From the NCBI RefSeq assembly GCF_014117425.1, contig NZ_CP059725.1:930001-994000 (forward strand): a DNA stretch of 64,000 nucleotides, given 5' to 3'. Numbering within the stretch: position 1 is the first letter of the stretch; every line of letters begins with the position of its first letter. This DNA is from Bartonella sp. HY038. GTDB taxonomy: Bacteria; Pseudomonadota; Alphaproteobacteria; Rhizobiales; Rhizobiaceae. The notes beneath the pieces are model-generated. The model saw only the letters and a program-made list of their open reading frames with translations, did not search any database and had not been told where the DNA came from. Below, in pieces: positions 30,199-38,825 of this stretch. The translations under genes were made by a program, and so were the position numbers.

Positions 30199-30533
30199 GA
30201 GATAAATTCCTTTTGAGGATAACTAGCTTTGGTACTTTATAGAGTTTTGGTTAAGCATAAACGCCGAGCAATAAGGGCTTAGCCTTATGCTGCGTTAAAT
30301 CCGTGCTTTGTCATGGAGGATGGCGCTGTCAGAAATATTAAAGCAGCAAAGCTCAATGCTGCTTATTGTAGCTCGACGGCGCTATAGCTTTAGTTACTGC
30401 TGCAATGGTGGGGCCTTGATGTATTGGACATCAAAAATTTTTAGATAAAGCATTATAAACTTCCTTCCCGAAGCCTAAAGAGGCATTTGCACGGGTGAGT
30501 TTAACGCATTGGCACAGGCAATAGACCTAAACC
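30199..30533 (-). other. Long structured leader of nrdHIEF
   Basis: About 335 bases between the riboswitch terminator and nrdH with no supported gene. It contains an 8-bp inverted repeat (AAGCAGCA at 30341-30348 with TGCTGCTT at 30357-30364) and a shorter one, ATAAGG/CCTTAT, near 30280. Transcripts that pass the riboswitch would carry this as 5'UTR. Confidence 0.4.
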
Positions 30534-30554
30534 AAAAGGGCGCAAAGATGCGCC
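30534..30554 (-). terminator. Terminator of the cobalamin riboswitch
   Basis: On the minus strand GGCGCA-TCTT-TGCGCC is followed by CTTTT. It lies about 40 nt after the B12 box and is the likely expression platform, ending transcripts when cobalamin is bound. The T run is short. Confidence 0.65.
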
Positions 30555-30595
30555 GATTAAACCTCGCCAGTGCAGACACCCCGTCTGTTGACATT

Positions 30596-30849
30596 TATTC
30601 AAGGCAGGTCTCCTGGCTCACAGCTCAACGCAATTAACGACCTTCCCAAGCGTTATTTCAATTTCATTTTAGCAATGATGCTAATTATGATTTTAAAAAT
30701 TTTGCTCAGTGGTTAAACCGTTATTGCTCCTTGTTCACAGTTGCGGGGGCAGCTTTGGAATAATATCTATAATCAAATGTAAGGCATTGATTATTAAGCT
30801 ATCTACCAAATTCCCTTTAAATTTGAACAGAATCAAATAACCTTGAATA
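30596..30849 (-). promoter_or_regulatory. Cobalamin (B12) riboswitch aptamer
   Basis: All landmarks of the adenosylcobalamin aptamer occur in order on the minus strand: AGGGAATTTGG (around 30806-30816), GCTGCCCCCGCAACTGTGA (the core around 30734-30753), ACCACTGAG (around 30706-30713), TTGGGAAGG (around 30642-30650) and the B12 box AGCCAGGAGACCTGCC (30603-30618). The ends TATTCAAGG (30841-30849) and CCTTGAATA (30596-30604) are perfectly complementary and form the closing P1 helix. The next genes on that strand are nrdHIEF. By family knowledge, bound coenzyme B12 would switch off this B12-independent reductase, which makes sense if a B12-dependent enzyme (NrdJ) is encoded elsewhere. Confidence 0.95.
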
Positions 30850-30893
30850 CTAGATATAGTAGTCTATTTGAATTTTTGGTCAATATATATGGT
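30847..30893 (-). promoter_or_regulatory. nrd promoter with paired NrdR-like boxes
   Basis: Two AT-rich palindromic 16-mers resemble the NrdR box (ACACWATATATWGTGT): ATACTAGATATAGTAG at 30847-30862 (12/16) and GGTCAATATATATGGT at 30878-30893 (11/16). Their starts are 31 bp apart, the three-helical-turn spacing typical of NrdR box pairs. A -35-like TTGACC (30883-30878, minus strand) overlaps the distal box and a -10-like CTATAT/TATATC overlaps the proximal one, directly before the riboswitch. NrdR represses RNR genes when dATP/ATP is high. Confidence 0.6.
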
Positions 30894-30936
30894 TAGATTA
30901 TAAACAGACAAAATTGAATTTGGTTAACTCAGCTTT

Positions 30937-31821
30937 TTACAGAAAAGCAGCGCGATTGGTTTCGATAGATTGGGAAATAAAATTTGCCACTTCATGAATA
31001 CGGCGAATGCCTTTTAAATTTTCATGATAGGATAGCCAATAGGAGCGAATAATTGCTTTTTCTGGCAGCACTACCACCAAATCAGGATAAGTTCTAGCGA
31101 TATAGCTATGCAAAATACCAATGCCGCCGCCAGCTATAATGGCTTCCAATTGCCCTAATGTGCTAGATACTTGAAAATTAGAATGCCAATCTTCACTTAT
31201 CTCATGGCTATAAGCAAGGGCAGGGGTGGAGATGAGATCGTCAACATAATCAATCTTGCGATGATGTACTAATATATCTTGAATATCTAATGGGTGGCCA
31301 TGGCGCTTTAAATAATCCTTATGGGCATAAAGGCGCAATTTATAATCGGTCAGCTTTTTGGCAATAAGCCGCCCTTGCGCAGGGCGCTCAACGGTTATCG
31401 CAATATCGGCTTCGCGTTGGGACAGCGAAAAATTGCGTGAGACCGGTACCAATTGCAAGGTTAAATCTGGAAATTTTTCTGATAATTGCGGTAAATGCTT
31501 AGCAAGGAAAGAAACACCAAAACCATCAGGTGCAGCAATACGAATGGTACCACTAAGCTGCACATCTTCGCCACCAATTTGCGCTTGTGCTTGCAACATT
31601 TGCGCCTCAACTTGTTCTGCATGGTTTAAAAGGCGTTCACCTGCATCGGTGAGCTGCGTTCCAGTGGTGCTGCGCGTCACTAATTTGGTGTTCAATTGGT
31701 GTTCAAGCGCGGTTAGGCGCCGCGAAATAGTTGTATGATTAACTCCAAGCTGTTTGGCAGCTTTAAGCAACTGACTATTGCGCGCAACGCTTAAAAATAT
31801 TCGTAAATCATCCCAATTCAT
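30937..31821 (-). CDS. LysR-family transcriptional regulator
   Basis: 294 residues. N-terminal winged helix-turn-helix (about 1-60, 'LLKAAKQLGVNHTTISRRLTAL' region) and a LysR effector domain from about 90 ('LSGTIRIAAPDGFGVSFLAKHL'). It resembles the large group that regulates neighbouring enzymes or exporters, but no clear target gene lies beside it: nrdHIEF is downstream on the same strand and rpoZ upstream. Effector unknown. It is transcribed toward the nrd promoter, with no strong terminator between. Confidence 0.9.
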   Translation of the reverse strand: MNWDDLRIFLSVARNSQLLKAAKQLGVNHTTISRRLTALEHQLNTKLVTRSTTGTQLTDAGERLLNHAEQVEAQMLQAQAQIGGEDVQLSGTIRIAAPDGFGVSFLAKHLPQLSEKFPDLTLQLVPVSRNFSLSQREADIAITVERPAQGRLIAKKLTDYKLRLYAHKDYLKRHGHPLDIQDILVHHRKIDYVDDLISTPALAYSHEISEDWHSNFQVSSTLGQLEAIIAGGGIGILHSYIARTYPDLVVVLPEKAIIRSYWLSYHENLKGIRRIHEVANFISQSIETNRAAFL

Positions 31822-31956
31822 ACGCTTAAATTTGCATATGTTTGGCGATTATTCAATGCCATAAAACGCTTCTATAGGCTTATGCGCTTATTGTGTAAAA
31901 AATAGTTTTAATGAAATCTTGTTTGGCTCATCTAATTGAATTAGACCTATAAATGC

Positions 31957-31990
31957 AAAAAAACCGCCAACTGTTACAGTGGCGGTTTTA
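31957..31990 (-). terminator. Rho-independent terminator of rpoZ
   Basis: Minus strand: AAACCGCC and GGCGGTTT pair, extended by ACTG/CAGT, followed by a run of T (plus-strand A run at 31957-31963). It closes the rpoZ transcript. Confidence 0.9.
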
Positions 31991-32030
31991 TATAAAGTCG
32001 ATTAATAATGATTAATTCAATAGTTTAGAA

Positions 32031-32435
32031 TCAGTAATCATCATTCTTTTCAGGGGCAACCAAGCCCTCAATACCAGCAAGAAGATCGTCTTCAGACATT
32101 TGATCAAAGACTATAGGTTGATCTGCAACGTCATCATTAAATAACGAATCACCCAAACCTGCATCATCATGAGTAAGAAGTGCTGGTGCAATTTCAGGCT
32201 CATCAACTTCGACATGCTTTTGCATGGAATGGATAAGATCTTCTTTCAAATCGGCTGGTGACAAGGTCTCATCAGCAATCTCACGCAAGGCAACAACAGG
32301 ATTCTTATCATTGTCGCGGTCAATAGTGATTTGCGCACCTTGAGAAATCTGACGGGCGCGGTGGCTAGCCAGAAGAATAAGCTCAAAGCGGTTGTTAACC
32401 TTATCAATGCAATCTTCAACAGTAACGCGGGCCAT
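32031..32435 (-). CDS. rpoZ: RNA polymerase omega subunit
   Basis: 134 residues starting [20 protein letters not shown], the standard alphaproteobacterial omega start, then '[20 protein letters not shown]' which cradles beta'. The acidic C-terminal half is typical of Hyphomicrobiales. The frame is open to 32516, but AAGGGG lies 7 nt before the ATG at 32435 and homology begins there. In many relatives rpoZ is next to relA/spoT; here a LysR gene follows, so that synteny is broken. Confidence 0.95.
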   Translation of the reverse strand: MARVTVEDCIDKVNNRFELILLASHRARQISQGAQITIDRDNDKNPVVALREIADETLSPADLKEDLIHSMQKHVEVDEPEIAPALLTHDDAGLGDSLFNDDVADQPIVFDQMSEDDLLAGIEGLVAPEKNDDY

Positions 32436-32647
32436 AGATGCCCCTTTCATTATATGCGGTTTAATGGATTTGAGGCTTACATAACCAGTTTTTATAAAAA
32501 AAACAAGAAAAACCAACCAAAGAGTTAAAATTCCTAAAGTTCTGTCTTGGCATCACTGCACAACTACATTAAGTTAGGTGTATTGTTCCAGTTATTTTAG
32601 CTCTGCATTCAATTAGTAATGCATATTATAAAAAGATGGTTTTAAAT

Positions 32648-33232
32648 ATGTTTGACCCAAGAGAGAAAATTGCTCTTTTTATTGACGGCGCAAATTTATA
32701 TGCCGCCTCCAAAACATTAGGTTTTGATATCGACTATCGAAAACTTCTAAAAGCTTTTCAAAAGCGCGGTTATCTTTTACGCGCTTATTATTACACTGCT
32801 TTGGTTGAAGATCAAGAATACTCCTCGATTCGTCCACTTATTGACTGGCTCGATTATAATGGATATCGTGTCATTACTAAGGCAGCCAAAGAATTTACTG
32901 ATGCGGCAGGTCGCCGAAAGGTAAAAGGCAATATGGATATTGAGCTTACCATTGATGCAATGGAGCTTTCGGAAACCGTTGATCATTTTGTTATTTTTTC
33001 TGGCGATGGTGATTTTAGATCTTTGGTGGAAGCTTTGCAACGCAAGGGTCGGAAAGTGAGTGTTGTTAGCACTCTTTCAACGCAACCAGCAATGATTTCG
33101 GATGATTTGCGCCGCCAAGCGGATCATTTCATTGATCTTGTTTCGCTAAAAAATGAAGTGGGTAGAGCACCAAGCGATAAGCCGAGTGACTCGCCAGCTT
33201 TTTATGAAGAAGACGAAGAAGACGAATATTGA
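32648..33232 (+). CDS. NYN-domain (LabA/DUF88) protein
   Basis: 194 residues beginning MFDPREKIALFIDGANLYAA. The acidic residues of the PIN-like NYN nuclease fold are seen in 'FIDGANLY', 'KGNMDIELTIDAM' and 'FSGDGDFRSLVEAL'. Members are predicted or shown RNases; the target here is unknown. Divergent neighbour of rpoZ, an arrangement common in Hyphomicrobiales. An in-frame ATG at 32636 would add four residues; homologues begin at MFDP. The C-terminus is acidic (EEDEEDEY). Confidence 0.9.
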   Translation: MFDPREKIALFIDGANLYAASKTLGFDIDYRKLLKAFQKRGYLLRAYYYTALVEDQEYSSIRPLIDWLDYNGYRVITKAAKEFTDAAGRRKVKGNMDIELTIDAMELSETVDHFVIFSGDGDFRSLVEALQRKGRKVSVVSTLSTQPAMISDDLRRQADHFIDLVSLKNEVGRAPSDKPSDSPAFYEEDEEDEY

Positions 33233-33349
33233 TTTTTTTTAAATGAAGTGGCGATATATATCGCCACTTTATAGTCTTTTTTGATGTTGCCGCGGCTTTT
33301 AGCCGTTTTATTATTTTATTTAAGGGCATAGTTTGCATTGTTATCAGTC

Positions 33350-34018
33350 ATGAATTTTTCTGTAGCGCAATCATGTCCGGATCCTAGCTATGACTGCCCT
33401 TTATGCCCGCGCCTTCACGAATTTTTAAGTGAATGGCGGCAAATCGAGCCTAATTGGTATAACGGTCCAGTGAAGCCGTTTTGGCCAAAAGATGGTGCGC
33501 AAAGTGTTAAGCTGTTAATTATTGGCCTTGCCCCGGGTTTACGGGGGGCGAATCGCACAGGCCGACCATTTACAGGCGATTATGCCGGCGATTTGCTTTA
33601 TTCTACATTGAAGCTGTTTGGCTTTGCACAAGGGCAATTTGAAGCACGTATTGATGATAGTTTACAATTAGTTGATTGCGCAATTGCTAATGCTGTGCGC
33701 TGTGTTCCGCCGCAAAATAAACCAGTGGGCGCAGAAATAAATATGTGTCGACAATTCTTATCACCATTATTTAACAATCTTCCAAATTTGAAAATTATCA
33801 TAACCCTTGGTGCTATTGCCCATCAATCAACCATCCGTGCGCTTAAAAAGCCGGTAAGTCGTTATCCGTTTAAGCATGGACTTATGAGTGATGTTGATGG
33901 CTTGAAAGTTTTATCAAGCTATCATTGCTCACGTTATAACACCAATACAGGTGTTTTGACCGATGCAATGTTTCAAGACGTTTTTGAAAAAGCGCGCGCT
34001 TATCTTGATAATCAATAA
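33350..34018 (+). CDS. Uracil-DNA glycosylase, family 5 (UDGb) type
   Basis: 222 residues. Motif 1, 'IIGLAPGLRGANRTGRPFTG' (about 57-76), is that of family 5 glycosylases, where Ala/Gly replaces the Asp/Asn seen in other families; motif 2 region is 'SSYHCSRYNTNTGVLT'. The N-terminal cysteines ('SYDCPLCPRL') and 'VRCVPPQNKP' are Fe-S ligands in families 4/5. Removes uracil or other deaminated bases in base excision repair. A TTG at 33338 is in frame; the ATG at 33350 is preferred but no clear Shine-Dalgarno supports either. Confidence 0.88.
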   Translation: MNFSVAQSCPDPSYDCPLCPRLHEFLSEWRQIEPNWYNGPVKPFWPKDGAQSVKLLIIGLAPGLRGANRTGRPFTGDYAGDLLYSTLKLFGFAQGQFEARIDDSLQLVDCAIANAVRCVPPQNKPVGAEINMCRQFLSPLFNNLPNLKIIITLGAIAHQSTIRALKKPVSRYPFKHGLMSDVDGLKVLSSYHCSRYNTNTGVLTDAMFQDVFEKARAYLDNQ

Positions 34019-34019
34019 A

Positions 34020-34053
34020 ACGCTGGTCTAATTCATAAACCAGCGTCTTTTTT
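34020..34053. terminator. Terminator between UDG and MFS genes
   Basis: ACGCTGGT (34020-34027) pairs with ACCAGCGT (34039-34046), followed by CTTTTTT on the plus strand. On the minus strand a weaker TTTTATT follows, so it may serve both convergent genes. Confidence 0.85.
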
Positions 34054-34077
34054 GTGGATTGAAAAGCGTAGTTAAGT

Positions 34078-35280
34078 CTAGCGTTTGAGTGTTTTAACTT
34101 CACCAGTTTTTAATTTTGGCAAAAATATTGCGACAAGTCCCAAGAATGGCAAAAACGAGCAAACATCAAATAGGGCTTGGATGCCATAAATATCAGCAAC
34201 TTTGCCTAACACTGCCGCAGATATAGCGCCAATGCCAAAAGAAAGTCCAAAGCAAAGACCTGCCACTGTACCAACGCGGCCGGGCAATAATTCTTGCACA
34301 AAAACTACAATTGCTGGAAATGCCGATGCTAAGATTATACCAATAATAACCGATAAAATTGCCATGATTGGCAAATTAACATGCGGCATTAATAGAGTAA
34401 AAGGTAATACGCCAAGAATGGATACCCAGATAACTGAGCGTGCGCCAATGCGATCACCAATGCGACCACCAAAAATTGTGCCAACAGCTATACCGCCGAG
34501 ATAAAGAAATAGTAAAATTTGCGCTGTATGAGTAGTAACGCCAAATTTGTCGATAGCATAAAACATATAAAAATTGCTCATACTGGCAAGATATACGTAT
34601 TTAGCTAGCATCAATAAAAGCAATACAAATAAAGTACCAGCGATTTGTTTTTTAGATAAAAGCTGGGTTTGCCTAACTGCTTTTTTCTTTGCGGTAAATT
34701 TTAATTGGGCAGCATACCAACGGCTAACCCAAATCAACAATAAAAAGCCAATAAAGGCAATAATTGCAAAATATCCAATGCGGCTTTGCTGCGAGATAAA
34801 CAATGCGGCTAATAACGGGCCAAGCGCTGCGCCAGTATTGCCGCCAACTTGAAAAATAGCTTGGGCAAAACCATGGCGACCGCCCGATGCAAGTCGCGTA
34901 ACCCGTGAGGCTTCAGGATGGAATATGGCCGAGCCAAACCCAACACTCGCAACGCCAATGAGCAACACATAATAATGATGTGCATTCGCAAGCAATAGTA
35001 AGCCCACCATGGTAAATAGGGAGGCAAAGGGTAGCGAGTAGGGGAGCGGACGTTTATCGGTATAAAAGCCGATAAGTGGCTGTAAAACTGAACCAGTTAT
35101 TTGATAGGTTGCGGTGATAATGCCAATTTGTAAAAATGTAAGGCCATAATTATCACTTAATAGAGGATAAATGGCAGGCAACATCGATTGCATGACGTCA
35201 TTAAATAAATGACTAAGACTAATTGCAAGAAGAATGGCAATGACCGTATCTTCTGTTTTTACTGCTGGGTCCTTTATCAT
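34078..35280 (-). CDS. fsr: MFS exporter, fosmidomycin-resistance (Fsr) type
   Basis: 400 residues, 12 transmembrane helices. The opening 'LSHLFNDVMQSMLPAIYPLL' and 'PLIGFYTDKRPLPYSLPF' are characteristic of Fsr, which exports fosmidomycin in E. coli; 'GSAIFHPEASRVTRLASGGR' is another hallmark. The natural substrate here is unknown. GGGAGGAG lies 8 nt before the ATG at 35280, which is preferred over the GTG at 35286. Not in an operon. Confidence 0.85.
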   Translation of the reverse strand: MIKDPAVKTEDTVIAILLAISLSHLFNDVMQSMLPAIYPLLSDNYGLTFLQIGIITATYQITGSVLQPLIGFYTDKRPLPYSLPFASLFTMVGLLLLANAHHYYVLLIGVASVGFGSAIFHPEASRVTRLASGGRHGFAQAIFQVGGNTGAALGPLLAALFISQQSRIGYFAIIAFIGFLLLIWVSRWYAAQLKFTAKKKAVRQTQLLSKKQIAGTLFVLLLLMLAKYVYLASMSNFYMFYAIDKFGVTTHTAQILLFLYLGGIAVGTIFGGRIGDRIGARSVIWVSILGVLPFTLLMPHVNLPIMAILSVIIGIILASAFPAIVVFVQELLPGRVGTVAGLCFGLSFGIGAISAAVLGKVADIYGIQALFDVCSFLPFLGLVAIFLPKLKTGEVKTLKR

Positions 35281-35685
35281 AGCCACTGCTCCTCCCTATT
35301 GCCTATGCATGATGTCGCTGTTCCTTAACTGGCCATTAGGGACATCATCACGTGGCTATTTAAAAATTTAAGCTTTGTCGCGTTTATAGCAATTATAAAA
35401 TATTTTGGCAGGGGCAAATATGATTATAAAATAGGTTCGTGGTAACAAAATTGTGCGCCAAATCATAAATTAAAAAGCTAATCACAAAAGCTAAAGGTGT
35501 TTGCCTTGGTTTTAACGATTTTTCATATTATTGAAGTTTTATGCTGTTAACTATAGCTTTAGTTTTTTAACCCTTTTTTAACTACTATTCGTAACTACCC
35601 TGAAAATTAAGAGACGATTCACCATTAGCCTTTATGACTTTTGAAGATTAAATTTAAGATGTCAAAGCACTATGACGGGAAGCAC
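35281..35685. other. Intergenic region upstream of the transglycosylase
   Basis: About 400 AT-rich bases between divergent genes, presumably holding both promoters. No gene, repeat or clear operator recognised. Confidence 0.4.
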
Positions 35686-37797
35686 ATGATGAAATCTGGT
35701 TTATATCTTGGCCGAGTAGCATTAGTGAGTGGGCTATCTTTAAGTGCAATTGTTCAATCTTTTGCGCAAACGCCAAAACTGCCATCTGATGGCCCTGTGC
35801 CATTGGCGCGGCCCTTTGCTTCAGCGCCGCAAGCGGGAAGCAGTGTAGTTGCTGCAGATAATATTATCACTTCAGGTATTCCTAAATTGCCAACTGGTAA
35901 GATGGTTGGCAAATTAAAAGATGGGCTTGATGCGCTTTATAAAAAAAATGACGCAAATCGTGCTATCGCTATTCGAAATGGATTGGCGGTTAATTCCATT
36001 GACAGACAAATTTTGACATGGAGCCTAGCGACCTCTGGTGCGCCAGAAATGTCGAGCAGCGCTATTGTATCGGCGATGCATGAGGTGGCAGATTGGCCAG
36101 GCCAGTCAATTATGCAGCGCAATTTTGAACGGGCAATTTCGCGGGAAAATTTAAGCGCAGCAAATGTCATTAGTCTTTTTTCTAATCGCCGTCCTGAAAC
36201 AGCACAAGGCATGGTAACGCTTGCCAATGCTTTAGCCGCATCGGGCAAAACTGCGCAAGCGCGGGCGGTTATTGCGCCATGGTGGCATCGCGAAAAGCTA
36301 AACCCAGCCGAAGAAAAATATGTTCTTGAAAAGCAAAAGGGTGTTTTAACCTCTGACGACCATCTTATCCGCATGAAAGCCATGTTGCTTGCCTATCGTA
36401 TTGATGCAGCTGAGCGCGTTTCGGGGCCGGCCAAGGCACGCTCATTCTATCTTGCTTTTGAAGCGGTGGCGCGCAATAGAAAAGATGCAGGGCAAAGACT
36501 TGCTAATGTTGATCCATCTTGGCGTAAGGACCCTGTTTATAGTTATGCGCGTATTCAATATTTAAGGCGTGCTGGAAAATATACTGATGCTGCAAATGTG
36601 CTTTTAAAAACGCCAAAAGATGCAGCCTCATTAATTGATCCAGATGCGTGGTGGAATGAACGGCGTGTTTTATCGCGTGAAATGCTCGATCTTAATAATC
36701 CGAAACTTGCTTATCAATTGGCGGCGGCACATGCTGCAGAAAGTCCAACAGCCGCAGCAGATGCTGAATTCCATGCCGGTTGGTATGCGTTGCGTTTTTT
36801 GAATGATCCCAAAACTGCAATGCGCCATTTTAGCCAGATAGCAAAACTTTCATCGGGGCCAATTTCATTGTCGCGCGCTTATTATTGGATGGGCAGGGCA
36901 AGTGAAGCGCAAAAAAATCCTGCGCAAGCAACAAGCTATTATCAACAATCCGCCCGTTTTGGGACGACATTTTACGGGCAATTAGCTGCGGCGCGCCTTG
37001 GCGCATCAAAGCTTGAATTGCCTTATCCAAAACCAAGCAATGACGAAAAACAACGTTTTGAAAAACGCGGTGCTGTTCGCGCCATATTAAGGTTAGAGGC
37101 GGCAGGCTATAGTGATAAAGCAGGTTTACTTTATCGCGAATTAAGCCGCGAATTAAAAAGCCCCGGCGAACTTGCCTTGCTAGCGGTAATGGCAGAGCGC
37201 AAAAGCAACCATGTTATGAGTTTGCGCATTGGAAAAACGGCAGTTTTGCGTGGCATTAATGTGGGTGCGCTTTCGCATCCTTTGGGTGCTATTCCATCAT
37301 CTGCCAATATTTCACCATCAGGTAAAGCGCTTGCTTATGCTATTGCCCGTCAAGAAAGTGAATTTAATCCAGCTGCAGTTTCAAGCGCTGGTGCACGCGG
37401 AATGCTGCAATTAATGCCAGCAACTGCAAAATCGGTAGCGGCAAAACGTGGCATTGCTTATAATGTGCAACGCTTGACGACTGATCCCGCCTATAATGCG
37501 ACTTTGGGCGCCCATTTTTTAGGTGATCAGCTAGAGCGTTTTGATGGCTCTTATGTTTTGACCTTTGTTGGTTATAATGCTGGTCCAACTCGTGCTAATG
37601 AATGGATTAATCGCTATGGAGATCCGCGCGGCCGTGATTTGGATACAATTGTTGATTGGATTGAGCGCATTCCTTACACAGAAACACGCAATTATGTGCA
37701 GCGCGTGATGGAAAATTATCAGGTCTATAAAGCGCGGTTGACGGGTTCATTTACAATTAAAAATGACCTTATCGCAGGGCGCACAATGAAAAATTAG
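35686..37797 (+). CDS. slt: Soluble lytic murein transglycosylase (Slt70-like)
   Basis: 703 residues. Cleavable signal peptide ('VALVSGLSLSAIVQSFAQ'), then a long alpha-helical superhelix (about 60-520) as in the Slt70 doughnut, then the SLT catalytic domain with 'AYAIARQESEFNPAAVSSAG' (catalytic Glu near 557), 'GMLQLMPATAKSVA' and 'FVGYNAGPTRANEW'. It cleaves the MurNAc-GlcNAc bond of peptidoglycan in the periplasm, giving 1,6-anhydro ends. GGGAAG precedes a double ATG at 35686/35689; TTG 35641 and ATG 35659 are in frame but give a poorer signal peptide. Monocistronic. Confidence 0.92.
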   Translation: MMKSGLYLGRVALVSGLSLSAIVQSFAQTPKLPSDGPVPLARPFASAPQAGSSVVAADNIITSGIPKLPTGKMVGKLKDGLDALYKKNDANRAIAIRNGLAVNSIDRQILTWSLATSGAPEMSSSAIVSAMHEVADWPGQSIMQRNFERAISRENLSAANVISLFSNRRPETAQGMVTLANALAASGKTAQARAVIAPWWHREKLNPAEEKYVLEKQKGVLTSDDHLIRMKAMLLAYRIDAAERVSGPAKARSFYLAFEAVARNRKDAGQRLANVDPSWRKDPVYSYARIQYLRRAGKYTDAANVLLKTPKDAASLIDPDAWWNERRVLSREMLDLNNPKLAYQLAAAHAAESPTAAADAEFHAGWYALRFLNDPKTAMRHFSQIAKLSSGPISLSRAYYWMGRASEAQKNPAQATSYYQQSARFGTTFYGQLAAARLGASKLELPYPKPSNDEKQRFEKRGAVRAILRLEAAGYSDKAGLLYRELSRELKSPGELALLAVMAERKSNHVMSLRIGKTAVLRGINVGALSHPLGAIPSSANISPSGKALAYAIARQESEFNPAAVSSAGARGMLQLMPATAKSVAAKRGIAYNVQRLTTDPAYNATLGAHFLGDQLERFDGSYVLTFVGYNAGPTRANEWINRYGDPRGRDLDTIVDWIERIPYTETRNYVQRVMENYQVYKARLTGSFTIKNDLIAGRTMKN

Positions 37798-37822
37798 TAA
37801 AAATGAAAAACTAGCAAAAGAA

Positions 37823-37845
37823 CCCAAAGTTGTATTTGCTTTGGG
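37823..37845. terminator. Hairpin downstream of slt
   Basis: CCCAAAG and CTTTGGG pair around a 9-nt loop between the convergent slt gene and the small membrane-protein operon. The T run is weak. Confidence 0.5.
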
Positions 37846-37883
37846 GCATTTCTTTTGCCGCGTTTACGCTTGTAAGAACGCCA

Positions 37884-38045
37884 TTATTTTTTATCTTGAA
37901 AGGGTTGGGATTTTGCCGCTGCAATAATAGCCCGCTCATGGGCGTTGCTACGATAAAACAACTTGCGCACAAAATAACCGCTTAAAGCGCCTAACAGCGA
38001 AGATAGAGCAATTAATAAAATAATCTCAAAAGCAAGATGAAGCAT
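37884..38045 (-). CDS. 53-residue membrane protein, last gene of BON operon
   Basis: A short frame encoding one strongly hydrophobic helix ('FEIILLIALSSLLGALSGYF', about 6-25), then a basic stretch ('VRKLFYRSNAHERA') and a Lys/Gln-rich end. It starts 3 nt after the stop of the 34-residue gene and is in series with the BON-domain gene, so all three are probably co-transcribed. Not a known family to me. The hydrophobic-then-positive pattern predicts an N-out single-pass inner-membrane protein. Confidence 0.55.
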   Translation of the reverse strand: MLHLAFEIILLIALSSLLGALSGYFVRKLFYRSNAHERAIIAAAKSQPFQDKK

Positions 38046-38048
38046 GAT

Positions 38049-38153
38049 TTACTTTTCCCCTTCATTGCGTTTGCTCACTGTCCAGCCGATAAAAAAGCTA
38101 ACAATTGCTGCAATAAGCATCCATGGCCAAAGAAATGATATGAGAAAAGTCAT
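38049..38153 (-). CDS. 34-residue membrane protein, middle gene of BON operon
   Basis: A tiny frame, MTFLISFLWPWMLIAAIVSF and on to 'FIGWTVSKRNEGEK': one transmembrane helix followed by a charged cytoplasmic tail. It lies 60 nt downstream of the BON-domain gene and 3 nt before the next small gene. The regular TM-plus-charged-tail design and tight spacing argue it is real; no family recognised. Confidence 0.5.
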   Translation of the reverse strand: MTFLISFLWPWMLIAAIVSFFIGWTVSKRNEGEK

Positions 38154-38213
38154 AATTAAGGTCCTATAAGGTTAAATGCATGTCGCAATTATGTGGTTGA
38201 TAGCTGAAATATT

Positions 38214-38825
38214 TTATTCGCTTTTGAGTGTGAGGCTTTGCAATTTTAACCCATTTGGTATGCTGAGATCCTTTATTGCCTTTTCAGCATCGCCATTTTT
38301 GGCAATGCCATTAATTGTAATGACATCATCACTAAGGATAATCTCGCCACTTTTTAACTGCTGAATCTGTGCTGCCGCATAATGAAGCCACTCAGCAAAT
38401 TTTTCATCCGCACCTCGCGCATTGCCGGCTTGATCAATAATAACGCCATCCATATTATCTAAAATAGCGAAACGATCAAACTCGACTGGGAAATCGCCTC
38501 TGATGGTGATGGTATCATCATTTTTTTCTAAAATAAATTCAAAAGGCGCTTTTAGTGGCGGAACGATAACCTCATCAGTAACCGATGCTATGCCCCATAT
38601 GGCCGCAGCTTTGGCTAATACATCGCTTTCAATATTTTCAGTTGCGGCGATACCGCGTATCGTAAGGTCGCGGCCATCAAGATCATAAGTCGCCCAAATC
38701 TTATCTGTAAGGAGGTTTTCAACTTCATTGGTAAGTTGCGTCGTCATTGCACTCAAGCAAAACCATAATGCCATCACTGAAAAGAAAATAATGGTTGTAA
38801 GCAAGGGCCAAAATAGTCGGCGCAT
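38214..38825 (-). CDS. BON-domain envelope protein
   Basis: 203 residues. N-terminal transmembrane anchor ('FWPLLTTIIFFSVMALWFCL', about 5-24), then repeated BON-like units ('DLDGRDLTIRGIAATENIES', 'ILEKNDDTITIRGDFPVEF', 'SDDVITINGIAKNGDAEKAI'). BON domains bind membranes and commonly occur N-terminal to OmpA domains in this order of bacteria; no OmpA peptidoglycan-binding part is present here, so it is a short form or a split gene. First of three minus-strand genes, the next two encoding single-helix peptides. Confidence 0.7.
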   Translation of the reverse strand: MRRLFWPLLTTIIFFSVMALWFCLSAMTTQLTNEVENLLTDKIWATYDLDGRDLTIRGIAATENIESDVLAKAAAIWGIASVTDEVIVPPLKAPFEFILEKNDDTITIRGDFPVEFDRFAILDNMDGVIIDQAGNARGADEKFAEWLHYAAAQIQQLKSGEIILSDDVITINGIAKNGDAEKAIKDLSIPNGLKLQSLTLKSE

